Shown: positions 51,414-60,900 of the stretch, one piece after another
Layout: the number at the start of each line of letters is the position of its first letter
Numbering within the stretch: the stretch's first letter is position 1
Notes under the pieces: generated by a model
What the model was told of the DNA's origin: nothing
Seen by the model: only the letters and a program-made list of their open reading frames with translations
Databases searched by the model: none
Position numbers and translations under genes: made by a program
Assembly (NCBI RefSeq): GCF_019428685.1
Contig: NZ_CP080095.1
Coordinates: forward strand, 2,108,001 to 2,172,000
Source of the DNA: Paraburkholderia edwinii
GTDB lineage: Bacteria > Pseudomonadota > Gammaproteobacteria > Burkholderiales > Burkholderiaceae
Direction of reading: 5' to 3'
Length of the DNA stretch: 64,000 nt

Positions 51414-52532
51414 TTACTGATGCTTCGCGGCAAAGCTCGGCTGGAGGAAACCGATCACTTCGGCATCCGTGATCGGTGTGAGATTCAAACCGAACGCCGC
51501 ATTCAGCGAAGTGACAAGATGCTGCGCCCAAAGCGTATTCCACACGACGCCGGCATGACCGTCGGACAGCACGGAGTTGTGCGGATCGTCGCCCGATGAA
51601 TTGGTGATTGCCCAACCGGGCGACAGACGCACGGTTTTGTATAGCGGGCGGCCTTGTTCGTCGCGTTCGCCCCACAGGCTCCTGAACCAGGCGCGGTCGT
51701 CGAGAAAGACGACATGGCGATTCTCCGCGGCAAGCTTGCGCAGGCCATTGTCGAACACATCCATGCCGGCATCGATATTGGCGATGGCGCTCGCCGATTG
51801 CCAGCTGTCGAACTCGACCGCCCAGTCCGCATTGTTAAGTATACCGACCAGCGCCACGTTGGTTTGCGGATGCCGCTTGTGGATCAGCGCGATGGTCTCG
51901 CCGATCGCGTCGACACACGCGTTGATCAACGCGAGCGGATGCGATGCCTTTGGATCGCGCGACAATTCGTCAAGCACGCCGTGCCCGCCGACATCGTTGA
52001 TGCCGATCCGGATCAGCACGATGCCGCCTTTCCACGCCTGCGGTTCCTTGTCCATCAGGTCGACGAGATTGACTGCCTGACGCTGCGGCGATCCCAGCAA
52101 CTGATTGCACCAGGCGCCGCTCGCGGCGAAGTCGTAGCGATAGTCGTCCTTCGCGGGCGTGCGCGCGACTATGCCGAAAACCTTGTCGAACCGCGCGCGA
52201 TACTTGCCCGTGCCCCACGCGCCCCATTCGCCGAGATCGACCTGGTCGCCGCGCAGCCGCGCGAGAACCTCGGTCCATTGCCACGTGGTGGCGCGCCACG
52301 TGCCGCCGCGCAGGCTCGGGTTACTCAGCATCTGCGTGTCGTGATACGACTGGCTGTCGGAATCGCCGAGCACCGCGAACCTTATCCTGCCCGATGACGG
52401 TTCGGTGCCGGCGGCGACAGCGGCGAACGGGCGGCCAAGCCCGTCAGGCATCGCCGCGCCGACCAGCATCAGACCGGTTGCGGTCAGCAGACCGCCAAGC
52501 ATGACCAGCAACGCAATTCGCAAACGGGACAT
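51414..52532 (-). CDS. exported SGNH/GDSL-type hydrolase
   Basis: A 372-residue protein with an N-terminal signal or anchor (IALLVMLGGLLTATGLMLVG). The SGNH fold follows: block I FAVLGDSDSQSYHD with the nucleophile Ser, a Gly in GAWGTGKY, block III IGINDVGGHGV, and a Ser/Asp-His region HNSVLSDGHAGVVWN near residue 325. This is the layout of esterases that remove or transfer acetyl groups on polysaccharides. With the acyltransferase at 45145 it could set the acylation level of the polymer. It lies between the last GT gene and the NRPS genes on the same strand as the NRPS, 33 bases from the NRPS stop, so its pathway is ambiguous. Confidence 0.83.
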   Translation of the reverse strand: MSRLRIALLVMLGGLLTATGLMLVGAAMPDGLGRPFAAVAAGTEPSSGRIRFAVLGDSDSQSYHDTQMLSNPSLRGGTWRATTWQWTEVLARLRGDQVDLGEWGAWGTGKYRARFDKVFGIVARTPAKDDYRYDFAASGAWCNQLLGSPQRQAVNLVDLMDKEPQAWKGGIVLIRIGINDVGGHGVLDELSRDPKASHPLALINACVDAIGETIALIHKRHPQTNVALVGILNNADWAVEFDSWQSASAIANIDAGMDVFDNGLRKLAAENRHVVFLDDRAWFRSLWGERDEQGRPLYKTVRLSPGWAITNSSGDDPHNSVLSDGHAGVVWNTLWAQHLVTSLNAAFGLNLTPITDAEVIGFLQPSFAAKHQ

Positions 52533-52564
52533 GGGTGAGGCACCTTATCCAATCCATCGCCAAT

Positions 52565-54919
52565 CTAAGCCTCGGCACGGCTTAAGACCGCTGCGGAAGC
52601 GTCCTCTTCGGTGGGGCCCGACTCGACGAGCTTTCCCTCGATAGCGGCGAGGCGCTCGCGCAGCTGCCTGCCGATCAGCGCAGCGCCGTTCGCGCGGAAC
52701 ATCTGGTCGTGCATGCCGGGAATCTCCGTGACGACGAGCTTGCCCGTGACGACCTGATGCCATCCGAGGTCGTGGGCGAACAGACGCCCCTTGAGCGCCT
52801 GACCGCTGCGGAAGATCTGCACGTGGCCGTCATAGGGCGCGGCGCGGTACCGCATCTGCTGCATACGCAGATGCCCGATATACCAGAGGTTCTCGGCAAG
52901 CTCGTTGTTCGGCCCGTCGTTCTTGAAGAGGCCGAGCTTGTGGCCGAGCGCGATCAGGTGGAACCAGCGAACCGTGCGGAACTGCTTGAGGAACACGACC
53001 ATCGAAGTTTCGCGCCGCCGGGCCGCGCGAAAGTCGCGCGGGATGTCGTACGCGCGCACGCGTATTTTGCGCAACAGCCGGTCGTACCACGGCATGTCTT
53101 CGCGATATCCGGGGCACCACGAATCGTTGAGGATAACGAGCTCCACCGTTTCGCCCTCGCGCCGCAGCTGATGGGCCGCCTCGACCGCCAGCGCGCCGAG
53201 CACGCAGTGGCCCATCAGGATATAGGGGCCGGTTGGCCGCGCCAGTCTGATGAGCCGCACGGCGTCGGCGGCGATATCCTCATAGGCGCGCTGCGGGAAT
53301 TCGCGCGGCGGGCCTTCCGGCACCATCGGAATATCGATAACGGGCCGCTCGTCGCCGATCTGCCGCGCCAGCTCGTAGAACACGGCCGTGTTGTTGAGCG
53401 CGATGATCGGCGTGCCCGGTGCGTTCTCGTTGAACTGCACGATATTGCGTGCTTTCGCGTCGAGCTGGGCCTGAGTCATGAAGCCGCTCGGGCCCACGCC
53501 ACCCGCGAATTTCGCTGCTGCATTTGCCGCTGTTTTTGCCGCTGCTTTGGCGGGCGTGGGCGCTTGCCGCGGTGCTTCCACGATTTCGACAGTTTCGAGC
53601 ATCTCGCGCCATCTAGCCAGATGCCGGTCGATCGTCTCGATGTCGTAGAGGTCGGTGTCGCCTTCACACGAGATGCGCCAGCCGTCCGGGCGCCGCACCA
53701 TAAAAAAGTTGAGGTCGTAGAGCGCGCCCGCATTGAACGAGGGCGAGGTCGTTGCGGCGAAATCCTGGCGGCGTACTTCATCGCCGACGCCTACGAAGCT
53801 CTGCTGCAAAGCGAAATTGACGGAGCAAAGCGGCGGGCTATTGTTGTCGGCAGGCTCGCCCGCTATTTCGATCATCTCTTCGAACGGCACGTGCAGATGT
53901 TCGATGGCGTCGCTGAGCTTGGCGCCGCATTGCGCGATCACGGAGGCGATGGGGCTGCCAGGCGCAACGTCGAGGCGCAGGATCACCGTATTGATAAGCG
54001 GGCCGACCACGCCCTCGAGTTCCTGCTGGTCGCGCACCGACATTTGCGTACTGATCGCGACTTTGCTTTGTCCGGCTGCAGTTTGAAGCGCCATGGCAAG
54101 GCCCGAGGCCGCCACGCTAAAGAGCGTGACGCCTTGCGCCTTGGCCGCTGCGATCAGATGCTCGCTCAACGTGTTGGGCAACAGGATCGAGCGAATGATG
54201 CCCTGAAAGCGCCGCTCCTGCGGACGCGGGCGATCGCCTGGCACATCGAAGCGCGTGAAACCCTGCAGCTCCTGGCGCCAATGCGCCCGCGCGCGATCGA
54301 GCGCGCCGCTGCCGAGAAACTCCTGTTTCCACAGTGCGTAGTCGCCGTGATGAAGCTCGACATCGGGATAGTCGAAATCGTGTCCCGCATACAGCGCGGC
54401 GAGACCTTCGACGAGTTCGCGCACTACGATCGCAAAAGACCAGCCGTCCATCACCAGCGAATGGAAAGTCAGCTGCAATTCGCCCTGCGTGCGCGATCTC
54501 GGCAGCCACACGGCCCGGAAAAACGAGGACGACGACAGCTCGAACGGCGTGCGAGCCTGCTGGACACCGACACGCTCCGCTTCGGCGACGGCGGCCTTAT
54601 CGTCGAAACCGGAGAGGTCTACCACCTCGAGCCGGAAATCGGCGCGGCTCCAGACCTGTTGACGCAAGCCCGCACCGGTCATCAGGAAGCCGGTGCGCAG
54701 GATCTCGTGGCGCGCGACCAGTTCGCCGAGCACCTGTTCGATGCTCGCGGCGTCGAGCGGCCCCGACAATTGCAGCCGGAACGCGATATTGAGCGCGGTG
54801 GCCCGCGGCGATGCCTTCTGCTCATGCCAGAAGCGGTTCTGGCAGGCGGTTGCCGGGAACAGCGCGTAACCGGCTTCGACCTCGTGAGCCGGCGCGATAT
54901 CCAACGCTATCGAGTTCAT
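52565..54919 (-). CDS. NRPS terminal protein: condensation domain plus thioesterase
   Basis: A 784-residue protein. Residues 20-450 form a condensation domain (FPATACQNRFWHEQK, then GDRPRPQERRFQG). Its active site reads FHSLVMDGWSF, so the second, catalytic His of HHxxxDG is Ser (codon at 54458-54460). An Ala/Lys linker and a short spacer (MTQAQLDAKARNIVQFNENA) follow, then a type I thioesterase from about 500. There the nucleophile motif is GHCVLG (Cys codon at 53204-53206) instead of GxSxG, with Asp in VILNDSWCPG and His in IPGMHDQMFR. There is no adenylation or carrier domain. The ATG lies 3 bases after the stop of the large NRPS-PKS gene, so the two are coupled and this protein probably acts last. 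Confidence 0.93.
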   Translation of the reverse strand: MNSIALDIAPAHEVEAGYALFPATACQNRFWHEQKASPRATALNIAFRLQLSGPLDAASIEQVLGELVARHEILRTGFLMTGAGLRQQVWSRADFRLEVVDLSGFDDKAAVAEAERVGVQQARTPFELSSSSFFRAVWLPRSRTQGELQLTFHSLVMDGWSFAIVVRELVEGLAALYAGHDFDYPDVELHHGDYALWKQEFLGSGALDRARAHWRQELQGFTRFDVPGDRPRPQERRFQGIIRSILLPNTLSEHLIAAAKAQGVTLFSVAASGLAMALQTAAGQSKVAISTQMSVRDQQELEGVVGPLINTVILRLDVAPGSPIASVIAQCGAKLSDAIEHLHVPFEEMIEIAGEPADNNSPPLCSVNFALQQSFVGVGDEVRRQDFAATTSPSFNAGALYDLNFFMVRRPDGWRISCEGDTDLYDIETIDRHLARWREMLETVEIVEAPRQAPTPAKAAAKTAANAAAKFAGGVGPSGFMTQAQLDAKARNIVQFNENAPGTPIIALNNTAVFYELARQIGDERPVIDIPMVPEGPPREFPQRAYEDIAADAVRLIRLARPTGPYILMGHCVLGALAVEAAHQLRREGETVELVILNDSWCPGYREDMPWYDRLLRKIRVRAYDIPRDFRAARRRETSMVVFLKQFRTVRWFHLIALGHKLGLFKNDGPNNELAENLWYIGHLRMQQMRYRAAPYDGHVQIFRSGQALKGRLFAHDLGWHQVVTGKLVVTEIPGMHDQMFRANGAALIGRQLRERLAAIEGKLVESGPTEEDASAAVLSRAEA

Positions 54920-54922
54920 CGC

Positions 54923-57900
54923 TCAGAGTCCCCCTGCATTCCTGCGCTTGAAGTTGAGGATCGACGGCCGCGCCACCGCAGGTATTTCGATCGGCGTCTC
55001 CGTCTGCGTGCCGTCGAGGCTCGCCGCCAGTTCGGCGATCGTCACGTTCTTCATCAGCTGACGCGCATCGACGCCAAGACCGCGCTCGTTCATGCGCGCG
55101 ACGATGCGGAACAGCTGCAGGCTGTCCGCGCCGAGGCTGAAGAACTGCTGGTCGGTGCCGACATGCTGCAGGCCGAGCACGTCGCCCCAGATCGCCGCGA
55201 GCGTGGCCTCGGTCGGCGTCATGGCCGCGGGTTGGATCGGCGCGGCTGCCGTGACGGGTTCGGCCGGCACCGTGATTTGCGGAACCGCCTTAAGCGCGGC
55301 TTGCGGCTGGCGCACCGGCGCGGCCACCATCTCCGCGGTCGGCACGGGCAGCGCCTTGCGGTCGAGCTTGCCGTTGCCGGTTTGCGGCAGCGCGTCGAGC
55401 GTCATCCACAGCGAGGGCACCATGTAGGCCGGCAACTGCGCGGCGATATGTGTGGCGACCGCTTGCTGATCGGTCTGGCCCGAGGCGGCTTCGACGATAT
55501 AGCCCGTGAGGCGCGGACTGCCGCTTACGGTATGCAGCGCGACAGCGGCTGCCGCGACGCCGGGCGCCTTACGCAAGGCGGCCTCGATATCCTCGATCTC
55601 GATGCGGAAGCCGCGCAGTTTGATCTGCTGGTCGCGACGGCCGAGGTGTTGCAGCGAGCCATCGGCAAGCCGTTTCGCAAGGTCGCCCGTGCGATAGAGA
55701 CGGCAGGGCGCGGCGCCTTCGATCGCCACCTGTCTGAACGCCGCGTCCGTGAGGTCGGGCCGGTTGAAATAGCCCGTCGCGAGGCCTTCGCCGCCGATCC
55801 ACAGTTCGCCGCTCATGCCTTGCGGCGCGAGACGCAGGTCGTCGGTCAGCACATGCAGTTGCGTGTTGGCGAGCGGAGCGCCGATGACGACCGGCCCGTT
55901 CGCATCGACGCGCGACGCGGAAGACCAGATCGTCGTTTCAGTCGGACCGTAGAGGTTCCATACTTCGGCGCCGGTCGCGAGCAGCGCGTCGGCGAGATCG
56001 CGCGGCAAGCCTTCACCGCCGCACAGGATCCTGAAGCCGCGCGGCGCCTTGAAGCCGGCCTCGAGCAGCATGCGCCACAGCGACGGCGTTGCTTGCAGCA
56101 CGGTGGCGGACTGTTCCTTCAACCGCGTGACGAGCTCATAGCCGGTGCGTACTTCGGTATGGCCGGCGATAAAGGTTTGCCCGCCGGCGATCAGCGGCAG
56201 GAACAACTCGAGCCCGGAAATATCGAACGAGAACGTCGTGACCGCGACGATGCGGTCGCTGGCCGTGAAGCCCGGCTCGTTCATCATCGACAGCAGGAAG
56301 TTGCTCAAGGCGCGGTGCGGAATCTCCACGCCCTTCGGTTGGCCTGTCGAGCCCGAGGTGAAAATGACGTAGGCGGCATCGGCATCCGATACGACCGGCA
56401 ATGTCACGGCGTCGTGGTCGCCTCGCGCCAGCAGCGCCTCCACTTCGAGCACGCGATGTGCGCCCGGGTCCAGCACATTCCGGCTGGCGGCGTCGCCAAG
56501 GACTGCGGCGATGTCCGCACCATCGAGAATCTGGCGCAAACGTGCCGGCGGCATCGTCATATCGAGCGGCACATAGGCGCAGCCGGCGCGCCACACGCCG
56601 ATCATCGCGGCCAACGTCATCACCGTGCGGTCCATCGCGATGGCGACACGTCCGCGCGGCGCGATGCCCGTTGCGACGAGCCGGCGGGCGATCCGGTTCG
56701 CGTGTTCGTCGAGCTCGCCGTAGGTCAGGCGCACCGTTTCATCCGATACGGCCGGCGCGTTCGGCGTCTGGCGAGCCTGCGCGGCGATCATCGCGGGCGT
56801 GGTCCGCGACAGATCGTAGGCACGCGCCGATGCGTTCAGCTCGTCGCGAAGATGGCGGATCTCGCCTTCGTTCAGGAGCGGCAGCGCGGCCACGGTCGTT
56901 TCGGGATCCCGAGCGATCGCGCTCAGCAAGGTTTCATAGTGGCCGAGCCAGCGCTGGATCGTCGCTTCGTCATAAACGTCGGTGCTGAAGTCGCAATCGA
57001 GACGAAGTCCCTGCGCCGATTCGATCACGTTGAGGAACAGATCGAAGTTGCTGAAGGCCTTCGCGTTTGGCGCAAAGCGTGTGGTGACGCCGCCGGCCAT
57101 CTCGAGCTGGGCGTCGACCTTCTCGAGATTGAACTGCAGGTCGGTGAGCGGCAGCCGGTTCAGATCGCGCTTGATGCCGAGATCGCGCACGAGCGCGCCG
57201 TACGTGTAGTTCTGCCGGTCGCCGGCGTCGAACAGGTGATCGCGCACCGCCTTCATATGCGCGGCGAACGGCTGGTTGCGATCGAACCGCACGCGCAGCG
57301 GCAGGAAGTTGACGCAGTGCCCGACCAGCAGCGCTTCGCCGGCCTGCGACTGACCTGCCATCGGCGCGGCGATCACGACATCGTCGTTGCCGGACAGACG
57401 CCCGAACAGCACCTGGGCGGCGCCGAACAGCGCGGCAAACAGCGAGCAGCCCTGTTTCGAGGCGGCGGTCTTCACCTGCTTGAGCAGATCGGCGCTGAGG
57501 TGGCGCGTGGTCGACGCGCCACTGAAGCTCTTGATCTCGGGGCGCGCGCGGTCGCCGGGCAAATCCGCTTGCGGCGCGGGATCGCGATGCAGGTTCAACC
57601 AGAACTCGCGCGTCGCCGCGTCGACACCGGCCTCGTCCTGTGCCTTGGCGAAAGCGAGGAAGCTTTGCACGTCGTCGAGCTCTGCTGGCTTGCCGGTCAC
57701 CTCGGCCGAGTAGAGCGCCTGCAGATCGCGCAGGATGATGTTGATCGACCATCCGTCGCAGACGATGTGATGCGCCGTGAACACGAAGGCCCACTTCTGC
57801 GCGTCGAGACGGATCAGCGCGGCGCGTGCGAGCGGCGCGCGCGTGAGATCGAACGGCTCGCGTGCTTCCGCATCGACGAGTGCGCTGAGTTCCGCGCTTG

Positions 57901-60900
57901 CATTGGCGTGGTCCGACAGGTCGATATGAACCAGCGGAACCGTCGCCGATGCATCGGCGAACATCGTGTCGCCGACGCGCGAGAAGCGGGCGCGCAACGC
58001 GTCGTGGCGCGCCACCGTTGCCGCGAAGGCGCGTTCGAATGCGCCTTCGTCCAGGTTGCCCATCAGTTCGAGCGTGAAAGACTCATTGAACGCGAGCGAT
58101 GCTTCGTCGCCGACCTGAGCCGACATCCAGATTTCTTTCTGCGGCTCGGTGAGCGGCGATTCAGTGAGCGGCGGTTGCGCGGGTTGCTGCGAATGCGCCA
58201 CGGCCGTCTCGGCGACCGGGACCGCCTGGTTCGTGCCGGCGAGAATCCCCACGCGCTGGAGCGTGTCGATGCTTTCGACGAAGGCGTCGCCGATCCTGCG
58301 GATGTCCTCGTCCGAATGGCTCGTCGTCAGGAAGCACGGGAAGCCTTCCATGATGTGCACGCCGAGGTAGCGCATGTAGGCATAGAACAGGCTGCCGAGC
58401 CGATCTTCGCCCGAGAAGCTGACATAGAACCAGCTCGAGAACGTTTCGGCGCGCGTGGCGATGCCAACCTTCTCCAGATGCGTGTTGATGCGTTGCACGA
58501 GGCCGGCCATGCGGCCGCCGAGCGTTTCCTGCAGCGCCGGGCCGGCTTCCTTGAGGTGCAGCAGGACGGACTTCATCGCGGCCAGCACGAGCGGATGGCG
58601 CACAAACGTGCCGGCAAAGAAGGTCGGCGGAACTTCGGGTACCGAAGCATCGCCGAATTGCCACTGGCCGCCGTCGAGCGCATCCATATATTGCGCGCTG
58701 CCGGCGAGCACGCCGACCGGCAGGCCGCCGCCGACCACCTTGCCATAGGTCGCCATGTCGCCCTTGATGCCCCAGTAGCCTTGCATGCCGGCCGGGTGGA
58801 CACGAAAGCCCGTCACGACCTCGTCGACGATCAGGGCCGATTCGTTGGCGGCCGTGATTTCGCGCAACTGCTGCACGAATTCCTTCGGACGCAGATTCGG
58901 ATGACGCGACTGCACGGGCTCGATCAGCACGGCCGCGATATCGTCGATGTTCGCCTTGATCCATTCGAGGCTTTCGGACTTCGCGTACGGCAGCACGACC
59001 ATATTGCCGACCGAGTGCTGCGGAATGCCGGGCGCGATCGGGAAAGCGCGCGGCACGCCGCCTTCGCTGCCCGGCTTGACGAGTACTTCGTCAAACTGAC
59101 CGTGATAGTCGCCGTCGAAGCAGACCACTTTTTCCTTACCCGTTACCGTGCGCGCGAGACGCATCGCTGCCATGACGGCTTCAGAGCCCGTGTTGCAGAA
59201 CGTGACGCGCTGATGCCCGGTAATTTCGGCGAACATCTGGGCGACTTCGCCGGCTAGCGGAGACTGCGGTCCGATCGCGAAGCCTTCCTGCATTTGCGCG
59301 TTGACGGCATCGACCACGAAATCGGGCGTGTGGCCGAACGCGGTTTGTCCGTAGCCGTTGACCAGATCGATATATTCGTTGCCGTCGACGTCCCAGATCT
59401 TCGAGCCCTTCGAACGCTGCGCAACGACGGGGTAGACGAGTTCCTTCCATTCCTCGCGAAAGCCGCTCGCGGTGCGCGGATCGGCAAGCACCGGGCGATA
59501 CGACTGCGTGCGAGCCTTGGAGGTCGGCGTCTTTGCCGAGTAGCGAGTCGACAGATCCGTGATGAACGCCTGCTGCACGTCCGTCATCTGGGCCGAGCTC
59601 GATTGGCCGGGCTTGTAGGCGGCGAAGCGCGACGGGCGGTTTTCATCGAATTTGATTTCGGGGCCGGCGGAGCGCGCCGGTGCTGCGGCAGTCGTGGGCG
59701 CTGCGATCGGCGCGGGCGCTGCCAGAGCAGGCGCTGCAAACGGCGCGGCCGCCGGGATCGCCGCAGCGGGCTGCTGCACCGCCAGCGGTGCGCCTTGCAG
59801 CATGTCGAGCTGACGCGACATCAGCGATTGCATCGCGGCGAGCTGGTCGCGGAACACGGACTGAATATCGCCCGTGGCAGGGACGGCGGCAAACTGTGTG
59901 GTCATGACCGGCACGGCCGGTGCCGCTACGGCGACCGGCGTGGTGACGGCCGGTGCGGCCGCTGTTGCAACGGCGACAGACGAAGCGGCAGGCGCCGCCT
60001 CAGCCGCGGCCGCAACCGGCACAGCCGGCTGTTCCGGATCGGGCGGCAACGCGCCATCGAGGAACTGCGCGAGCGTGGGCAGCGTCGGATAGTCGCTCAT
60101 GATCTGCCGGAAGCTGATCGTCACATCGTAGCGGCGCCGCAGTTGCCTCGACACTTGCCCCATGAACAGCGAGTCGTAACCGAGATCCCAGAACGTCACG
60201 TCCGGATTGGAGGTATCGGGCGCCTCGCCGGACATCTCGGCAAGCAGGGAAGCCAGTTCGGCGATAAGGCGCGGTGTGCGGTCGATTTTGACGGTTTGGG
60301 ACATGGCGGTCTGGGCGGTCTCGGTTATTGCGTCTGACGATGCAGGAGCGGCAATCGCCGCGGCGGTCGTTGCCGGTTGGCTTGAAGAAGTGGTGATCGC
60401 GGTCTTGCGGGCATCGGGGGCATCGATCCAATGCCGCTCCGGTTCAAAGGGATACGTGGGCAACGAAACGCGGCGGGCGCCTTCAGTCTGGACGGTTTTC
60501 CAGTCGGGCGTGACGCCGTTGAGCCACAGTCGCCCGGTTGCCTCGGCCAGCACCGCAAGCTCACGGTCGCGCGTGGCGAAATCGGGCAGGGACGCAATCG
60601 CGCCTTGATAACGGTCCTTCGGCAAGCCTTGCATGACGAAGGTCGATAGCGTGCGGCCCGGGCCGATTTCGAGCAGCAGCGGCTTGCTTTCGGCCGTCAC
60701 CGTGGCCAGCGCATCGCTAAAGCGCACGACGTTGCGGCAGTGGCTTGCCCAGTAGTGTCCTTGTACCGGCTGATCCATCGACACCCACTGGCCGGTCACC
60801 GACGACACATACGGAAGCTTCGGCGCTGCGAAACAAAGCGTATCGGCGACCTTCGCGAGATCGTCGACGACGCCGGACATCATGCGCGAGTGAAACGCAT

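Noticed and set aside
52709..59257. A 2182-codon open frame on the plus strand opposite the NRPS genes
   Set aside because: It is the antisense shadow of GC-rich NRPS-PKS coding sequence. Its product is Arg/His/Asp/Val-rich with no family motif, while the minus strand shows complete, ordered NRPS and PKS motifs.
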